Assembly: GCA_946405205.1 (NCBI GenBank) | Contig: CAMJGL010000002.1 | Location: 69,901-133,900 of the forward strand | Direction of reading: 5' to 3' | DNA from: F23-B02 sp946405205 | GTDB taxonomy: Bacteria > Bacillota > Clostridia > Oscillospirales > Oscillospiraceae | Length of the DNA: 64,000 bases | Notes under the pieces: generated by a model | What the model saw: only the letters and a program-made list of their open reading frames with translations | Database searches by the model: none | Told to the model about the DNA's origin: nothing | Part shown: positions 58,222-64,000 of the stretch, in pieces | How the letters are laid out: every line of letters starts with the position of its first letter | Numbering within the stretch: the first letter of the stretch is position 1 | Translations under genes and position numbers: made by a program

Positions 58222-59654
58222 GCATTTTCAAGGTATTTGTGGATGGTAATCTATTCTATCATCCTGAACTTTCAAAGCTTGCCATCACGCAGGCGAAAGT
58301 ACATGAGGATGCGGAGAACATTGACAGTCTGACTCTCTCCGCTCCGCATAATCATCCGTATCTGGATGACATTGTGCCTTTGGTATCGACCATCGTCTGC
58401 AAAAAGGACGATGACATTGTCTTTGAAGGCCGCGCCATTGATGACGGCAGCGATTTCTACAACACCCACACATGGACGTGCGAGTCGTGCATGGCATATC
58501 TCAAGGACACGATCCAGCCGCCTTTTCAGTACAGTGGCACTTTGCGCGGACTCATGGAATACTTCATATCTGTGCATAACGCAGCGGTCGAGGACAAGAA
58601 GAAATTCGTACTCGGTGAGGTAACCGTTACAGACGAAAACGATTATATTTCCTACAGTAATTCGGAATACTCCGTCACGATGGATGCCTTTCGGGATAAG
58701 CTCATCAAGACCCACGGCGGATACCTCCAAATACGCTATAAAGACGGCAATCGGTATCTCGACTACCTCGCAGACTTCAACACTCGGTCGTTGCAGACTG
58801 TTGAGTTCGGAAAAAACCTTCTCGATGTGAAAGTGACCCGTGACCACACGGCAAGAGCCTCAGTTCTCATTCCATTGGGAGCGATTATTGAGGAAAGCTC
58901 GGAAGAAGAGTCCGAAGAGACCTCTCAAAAGCGTGTGGATATAACCTCCGTGAACGAGGGAAGAAACTACATTTATGATGGGGATGCCGTTGCGGAGATC
59001 GGTTGGATATGGGCAACGGAGATATGGGACGATGTAACCGTTCCCGGCAATCTTCTCCGCAAAGGAAACGCCCGCCTTGCCGAGCTGATCGAAGGCATCA
59101 CAAGCATGGAGCTTACAATCGTGGATGAGTCGGATGCCGGTGCCGACATCGGAGATATCCGGGCAAGGATGTATGTGAAATGCCTCTCTGAACCCCACGG
59201 CATCAACGGTACATACCTCTGCGTCAGCCGTGACAGGGACTACCTGAACCCCGCCGGAAACACGATCACCATCGGAGCAAGCGGTGTAACGCTGACCTCT
59301 GCAACGGCAAAGCAGTCACAGACCATATCCGCTCTTGAAACGGATATGGACGGAATCGTGGGCAGAGTCGATGAGATTTCATCCTCAAAAATGTATCGTA
59401 CCGAGCTTGTTGTGGACGGCGTGAATATCTTCCGGGACAAGGGGCAGCAGAGCGTCATGCACTGCAAGGTGTTCTCATGGGACAAGGATATTACCGATGC
59501 GCTTCCGGCATCTGCTTTTTCCTGGCACCGTCACTCCAACGATGAGGATGCCGATGAAGAATGGGATGCCGCCCACACCGGCACAAAAACAATTACGGTT
59601 TCCACAGAGGATGTGCAGGATAACGCTTCATTCTACTGTGAAGTAACGATATAA
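58218..59654 (+). CDS. Tail-associated structural protein (prophage endopeptidase-tail family)
   Basis: A 478-residue base-plate hub (gp27/Tal-like) protein: FKVFVDGNLFYHPELSKLAI, then HTWTCESCMAYLKDTIQPPF and KTHGGYLQIRYKDGNRYLDY. It begins with GTG at 58218 (GGGAGGGACG), overlapping Dit. No clear lytic domain is seen. Confidence 0.8.
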   Translation: MSIFKVFVDGNLFYHPELSKLAITQAKVHEDAENIDSLTLSAPHNHPYLDDIVPLVSTIVCKKDDDIVFEGRAIDDGSDFYNTHTWTCESCMAYLKDTIQPPFQYSGTLRGLMEYFISVHNAAVEDKKKFVLGEVTVTDENDYISYSNSEYSVTMDAFRDKLIKTHGGYLQIRYKDGNRYLDYLADFNTRSLQTVEFGKNLLDVKVTRDHTARASVLIPLGAIIEESSEEESEETSQKRVDITSVNEGRNYIYDGDAVAEIGWIWATEIWDDVTVPGNLLRKGNARLAELIEGITSMELTIVDESDAGADIGDIRARMYVKCLSEPHGINGTYLCVSRDRDYLNPAGNTITIGASGVTLTSATAKQSQTISALETDMDGIVGRVDEISSSKMYRTELVVDGVNIFRDKGQQSVMHCKVFSWDKDITDALPASAFSWHRHSNDEDADEEWDAAHTGTKTITVSTEDVQDNASFYCEVTI

Positions 59655-59664
59655 GGAGGCTACC

Positions 59665-61476
59665 ATGCCTACAGTATTAACATCAAGCCAGCAGACCTTT
59701 GTTGATATCACCGATCAGAGGAAACTGTCGGCATATATTACTTCAAACCTTCCGAAGACGCAGAGTGAAGACCCGAATGTGTTGCCGCATACTTACGCAC
59801 CGAGCTGGGCAAGCACCAATCTGAAGCTGACCCCTGCTGTATTTATAGACCAGTCATCTCTGCCGCTGGATGCCTCCGGTCTAACCATCACATGGAAGCG
59901 TAAGGACGGCATCTCTGCCGAGACAAGCCTCACTTCCGGTGAGTCGGTTTCAGGCGGCATTCTGACGGTCAGCCAGAACAAGCTGGCATCGTCCTCCTCC
60001 GGCATGATCACTTATATCTGCTACATCAGCTATTACGATGCTGAGACGAAGAACACGGTCAATATATCCTCGGATATCACCTATACGCTGGTGATGAATG
60101 CCGAAAATGCAAAGCTCGCTTATGTGACAGCAGATACCTATGTGTTCAAGTACAACAGCTCCGGAGCTTTAGTCGGTGCGTCCCAGACGACACTGACCGC
60201 ACAGGTTCAGGGTGTAACCATCAGCAAGTGGCAGTATAAAAACAGCTCCGGCAACTGGACGGATTACCCGACCGCCTCGGATAATCCCACGATCACCGGC
60301 GGTACTTTGGTAGTCAAGCCGAGTCACAGTGTTTTCGTGAACAACGTGGCACAGATTAAGCTTGTAACGAGCGAGACCGATGTATTCGACACCGTTTCCA
60401 TCACGAAGATGTATGACGGTGAGAAGGGCGATCCCGGTACTCCCGGCTCGCCCGGCAGCGGCGGTTTATCGGTGATCCTCGGCAATGAGGCGCAGACCAT
60501 CGCCTGCACTTCCGCAGGGAAAACATCTGCGGCTTCCGTCATAACGATTCCGTTCACAGGCTATGTCGGCATAACGCAGACGGCCTGTTCCTGTTCCGTG
60601 GGAACACTGCCCACCGGCATTACCGTGAAGTCCAATACCGCAGGCACGGCATCGACAGCCGGAAAGCTGGAGTTGAACGTTGCGGCATCGTCTGATCTGG
60701 GAGGCACGTCTGTGCTGGCTGGAGATATCACGCTGACCTTTACCGTTTCCGGGCAGACGGCAACGAAGACCTTCACATGGACAAAGGCGAAAGCGGGCAG
60801 CAACGGTACGTCAGCTGTTGTCTTTTCTGTTTACGCCCCCAACGGCACGGTCGTGCAGAACCAGTCCGGCAGTCTGACACTTGCCACTTCTGCCTACAGC
60901 GGCTCGACTGCTGTTACCGGAACATATCAGTGGGCGAAGTACGTGAACGGTACATGGATAAACATAAGCGGAGCAACCGCATCCACTCTGACAGTCTCCG
61001 GCGCGGACATCGTCAACATTCAGTCCTACCGCTGCACCATGACATACAGCAGTAAAAACTATGTGGACGTCATTACCGTGGAGGACAAGTCCGACCCCTA
61101 TGTGTCGGAGATGCTTTCCATCGGCGGGTTCACTGTAAAGAACAACCTCGGCGGAGTTGTGCCGTATGTGATCGTCCGCACCAATCAGCGTGAGGTCGAC
61201 CCGCTCCTCGGTAATATTTCCGAGACAGCGCCTTCTTCCCCTACATCGGGAATGTACTGGTATCAGGTGGATCACACAGGACAGACCATCACGCTGAAGA
61301 AATACAATGGTTCTTCATGGGCAACGACCACGGATCACCAAAGCCTGACCTACACATGGTACGCACAGGACAAGGACGGGAATGAGATCACTTTCGGCAA
61401 GACCGGCAAGGTTATCTACCTGTCGGCAGCAGACATCGACAGCATCATTACGCTGCAATGCGATGTGTCGAACTGA
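59665..61476 (+). CDS. Tail fiber/Ig-like domain protein
   Basis: A 603-residue extracellular-type structural protein with repeated beta-rich Ig-like modules (TVSQNKLASSSSGMITYICY; LTVSGADIVNIQSYRCTMTY) and a short collagen-like hinge GEKGDPGTPGSPGSGG near residue 253. It probably forms a tail fiber or host-binding appendage. Many Ser/Thr/Gly residues are typical of phage surface fibers. Confidence 0.78.
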   Translation: MPTVLTSSQQTFVDITDQRKLSAYITSNLPKTQSEDPNVLPHTYAPSWASTNLKLTPAVFIDQSSLPLDASGLTITWKRKDGISAETSLTSGESVSGGILTVSQNKLASSSSGMITYICYISYYDAETKNTVNISSDITYTLVMNAENAKLAYVTADTYVFKYNSSGALVGASQTTLTAQVQGVTISKWQYKNSSGNWTDYPTASDNPTITGGTLVVKPSHSVFVNNVAQIKLVTSETDVFDTVSITKMYDGEKGDPGTPGSPGSGGLSVILGNEAQTIACTSAGKTSAASVITIPFTGYVGITQTACSCSVGTLPTGITVKSNTAGTASTAGKLELNVAASSDLGGTSVLAGDITLTFTVSGQTATKTFTWTKAKAGSNGTSAVVFSVYAPNGTVVQNQSGSLTLATSAYSGSTAVTGTYQWAKYVNGTWINISGATASTLTVSGADIVNIQSYRCTMTYSSKNYVDVITVEDKSDPYVSEMLSIGGFTVKNNLGGVVPYVIVRTNQREVDPLLGNISETAPSSPTSGMYWYQVDHTGQTITLKKYNGSSWATTTDHQSLTYTWYAQDKDGNEITFGKTGKVIYLSAADIDSIITLQCDVSN

Positions 61477-61491
61477 GGGGAGGCAGAGCTA

Positions 61492-62046
61492 ATGCCTCTT
61501 CTCACCACATGCCAGAACACATTCCAAAACAACAGCGCCTATGAGGGAGCCCTCGAGGATGTAGAGGCACTGAAGGTCAATGTCCGTGAATGCTACTCTG
61601 AGATTTCCAAGACATCCGAAGAGATACGCTCTGAGGTGCATGAGACTTATCTTTCAAAGTCCGACCTTGAAACCATCCAGCAGGATTTTCAGTCGAGTAT
61701 CTCCCAGACGGCAAGTGAGATCCGAATGGACTTCACCACCGTAACCGACAGGATCAGCGGCAACGTAGCAAGCAACCAGCAGCTCCTTGAGGAATACATC
61801 CGTTTCCGTGGAGCACTCATCGAGCTGGGCAAGGTCGGCAACGCATTCACTGCAGAGCTATCCAATGACAAGTTGTCCTTTAAGGAAAACGGTCAGGAGA
61901 TCGCATTCATATCCAATCAGGCACTGAAGATTACGAATGCCGAGATCCGCTACAAGCTTTCGCTTGGCTCGGTGGAGCGTGGCTGGTTTGACTTCATCCC
62001 TCGCGCCACCGGCAACCTTTCAATAATCTGGCGCGATGCAACATAA
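61492..62046 (+). CDS. Coiled-coil baseplate protein
   Basis: A 184-residue protein with a long N-terminal coiled coil (ALEDVEALKVNVRECYSEIS ... QDFQSSISQTASEIRMDF) and a compact C-terminal segment (ISNQALKITNAEIRYKLSLG ... FDFIPRATGNLSI). It resembles minor tail proteins placed between fiber components. The ATG is after GAGGGGAGG. Confidence 0.72.
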   Translation: MPLLTTCQNTFQNNSAYEGALEDVEALKVNVRECYSEISKTSEEIRSEVHETYLSKSDLETIQQDFQSSISQTASEIRMDFTTVTDRISGNVASNQQLLEEYIRFRGALIELGKVGNAFTAELSNDKLSFKENGQEIAFISNQALKITNAEIRYKLSLGSVERGWFDFIPRATGNLSIIWRDAT

Positions 62047-62058
62047 GGAGAATACTAC

Positions 62059-64000
62059 ATGGCAACAGGCAAAAGTGGAAAGATATCTATAACAGGAACG
62101 AAAAACATGAGTGCCGTGCTGTACTGGTCGGAGACATATGACGTTGCAACGAACACCCATGTTGTGAAGATCGACAATATCAAATTCAAGTCCTCAAACT
62201 GGTACGGTTTTACATACTACCTCACCGGCAGCATTGTTGTGAACGGAACAACGGTGTTTTCGTGCAGCTCGACCTCCGGTTCCCACTATGTGAGCATAAA
62301 CAGCCAGAACACGGAATATCCCATTACGGCAAACTCCGGCTACTCCGCTCCCCCGTGGTCGAGCGGCAGCATCACCGGCAACACGGACGGCACCAAGACG
62401 GTGACCGTCACGTTTAATTTCAGCGGCTATTCCGTCAGCGGCACCGGCGCAAACGGCTTTAACGTCACGACCTCAAGCGACATTGCGCTGACGACCGTAC
62501 CGCGAAAATCCACCGTAAGCATGAACGCAGCAACGATGGGATCGGCGGCAACGATCAGTATTACCCGCGCATCCTCGTCGTTTACGCACACACTGACCTA
62601 TTCTTTCGGCAACGCAAGCGGGACGATCACGACAAAGACCACAGCAACATCCGTTTCATGGACACCGGCTTTGACCTTGGCAAATCAGGTGCCGAACAGC
62701 ACCTCCGGCACGGTCACCATTACCTGTTCCACCTATAACGGCAGTACGCTCATCGGATCAACGACCTGCACGGCAAAACTGTCCGTACCGGCATCAGTCG
62801 TGCCGTCGTTCAGTTCCCTGACAGCAGTCCGTGTGGACGGCACGGTGCCTTCCTCGTGGGAAATTTATGTGCAGACAAAATCCAAAGCGACATTGACCAT
62901 CAATGGGGCCGCAGGAAGATACGGCTCGACGATCAGCGCCTACAGTATTACGGGTGGAGGCTTTTCCGGCACTGGCAGCAGCCTGACAACCGGGTTCCTG
63001 AACACCTCTGGCACGATCACCTTCACGGCCAAAGTCAAGGATAGCAGAGGACGCTGGTCGGCGGAGAAAACCGTGTCAATATCCGTGGTAGCATATTCGC
63101 CCCCGACCTTCACCAACTACCTGACGCAGCGATGCAACAGCAGTGGGACTATAACGACCAACGGCACCTATGGCAGAGGGTTAATTAATTTCACTTACGC
63201 AAGCTGCAGCAGCAATAACACGATCACCACTGCTGTGGCATATAAGCGGAGCACCGAATCCAGCTACACGACAACCAGCGTGACGTTCTCCTCTGGGACG
63301 GCCTTCATCTTTGGCGGTGGAAATCTGTCCACAGATTATTCCTATGACATACGCTATACGCTGACTGATGCCTTCGGGGGCATTGACGTTGTGGATACGG
63401 TTTCTACTGCATCCGTGCTGCTGGACTTCAAAGCCGGTGGCACGGGCATTGCCATCGGCAAGGTCGCGGAAAAGGACAGCACCTTTGAGTGCGCATGGAA
63501 CACAGAGATCGGCGGCAAGCTGGACGTTGCCGGAGCCGTCACGACCCCAAATTCGGTATCCTGCAAGAACATCATCATCCACGGCAGCAACACGGATAAC
63601 GACACCCGCTTTTTTACATCGGATGCGGCAAATAATATCTATGCGAAGGTCAACGGCGTAACTCCACTCGTCATTACTGATTCCGCTGTCCGCGCCGGAG
63701 GCTCGTACACGGATACCATGACCTGCGGATCGGCATCCTACCCGTGGAAGGCAGTGTACGGCTCGACGCTCTACGAGGGAGGGACGGCACTTTCCGCCAA
63801 GTACCTTCCGCTGTCCGGCGGCAAGATGAGCGGTACGCTTCATTTGTCACGCACAACGGATGCCTCCGGTACGGCAGATAACAAGCCCGCTCTCATGATC
63901 GGCAACGCGACCGGAGCGCACTTGGAGCTTGATGGCAATGAGCTTATGGCAAAAGCGTCTGCTACTACCACCACATCACTATACCTCAACAGCGAAGGCG
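62059..64000 (+). CDS. DUF859-type phage structural protein (C-terminus outside window)
   Basis: At least 647 residues, open at the right edge. It starts MATGKSGKISITGTKNMSAV, with beta-rich Ser/Thr/Gly modules and the DUF859-like block GIAIGKVAEKDSTFECAWNT near residue 470. From there a different, fiber-like repetitive section (YTDTMTCGSASYPWKAVYGS, then LYEGGTALSAKYLPLSGGKM) begins, typical of receptor-binding tail fibers. The ATG at 62059 follows AAGGAG. Cell-wall or host recognition is likely. Confidence 0.82.
   Translation, partial: MATGKSGKISITGTKNMSAVLYWSETYDVATNTHVVKIDNIKFKSSNWYGFTYYLTGSIVVNGTTVFSCSSTSGSHYVSINSQNTEYPITANSGYSAPPWSSGSITGNTDGTKTVTVTFNFSGYSVSGTGANGFNVTTSSDIALTTVPRKSTVSMNAATMGSAATISITRASSSFTHTLTYSFGNASGTITTKTTATSVSWTPALTLANQVPNSTSGTVTITCSTYNGSTLIGSTTCTAKLSVPASVVPSFSSLTAVRVDGTVPSSWEIYVQTKSKATLTINGAAGRYGSTISAYSITGGGFSGTGSSLTTGFLNTSGTITFTAKVKDSRGRWSAEKTVSISVVAYSPPTFTNYLTQRCNSSGTITTNGTYGRGLINFTYASCSSNNTITTAVAYKRSTESSYTTTSVTFSSGTAFIFGGGNLSTDYSYDIRYTLTDAFGGIDVVDTVSTASVLLDFKAGGTGIAIGKVAEKDSTFECAWNTEIGGKLDVAGAVTTPNSVSCKNIIIHGSNTDNDTRFFTSDAANNIYAKVNGVTPLVITDSAVRAGGSYTDTMTCGSASYPWKAVYGSTLYEGGTALSAKYLPLSGGKMSGTLHLSRTTDASGTADNKPALMIGNATGAHLELDGNELMAKASATTTTSLYLNSEG

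Overview
The window looks like a chromosomal segment of a GC-rich anaerobic Clostridia, most likely Oscillospiraceae/Ruminococcaceae-like. The signs are a T-box-controlled asnB, a lysine-riboswitch antiporter, a 2-hydroxyacyl-CoA dehydratase operon, a DUF1846 protein, Shine-Dalgarno-rich short leaders and frequent TTG/GTG starts. No rRNA, intact tRNA, CRISPR array or intact insertion sequence was seen. The taxon is inferred from gene content only.

Positions 1-13.4 kb hold host housekeeping genes: the rarA end, nth, proC, a lysine-riboswitch NhaC antiporter, a C39-like protein, a DUF1846 protein, a pyrG-bioY pair, asnB with its T-box, a LysR regulator and a small membrane protein. Two intergenic islands (about 6.37-7.02 and 9.28-9.80 kb) are packed with the same repeat family, mostly in opposite orientation, and flank the pyrG-bioY block.

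Positions 13.4-24.8 kb hold two accessory metabolic units. The first is a TetR-type regulator with a perfect palindrome at its own promoter and a longer version of that palindrome before a two-subunit 2-hydroxyacyl-CoA dehydratase operon, which ends in a 51-residue membrane protein. After a gene-poor scar (17.3-18.1 kb) with a decayed serine recombinase and a packaging-site-like sequence comes a second operon with a strong promoter and a terminator-bearing leader. It encodes a class V PLP enzyme, a DUF3870 protein, a TAXI-type TRAP transporter, a cyclase-family hydrolase and an AEC exporter. This reads as uptake, conversion and export of an unidentified organic acid.

From about 25 kb to the right edge lies a siphovirus-type prophage with HK97-like morphogenesis genes. 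Its order is: repressor and small XRE regulator (minus strand); divergent promoters; a UmuD-like protein, Y-family polymerase and YolD-like protein; an ImmA/IrrE protease; a zinc-finger protein; structured intergenic RNA; a sigma-like regulator; a replication/recombination block (Gp157, Sak4-like ATPase, DUF669, helicase, primase-helicase, RusA); a late regulator followed by 10-bp-phased repeats and a promoter; HNH nuclease; a candidate cos region and small terminase. Next comes a DNA-modification block (SAM-synthetase-like, ParB-methyltransferase, C5-methyltransferase with a large repeat insert), then large terminase, portal, protease, capsid, head-tail and tail genes up to a DUF859 structural protein cut by the right edge. 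Three minus-strand small-gene cassettes interrupt the rightward late operon. No integrase is visible, so the element's right end and integrase, if present, lie outside the window.
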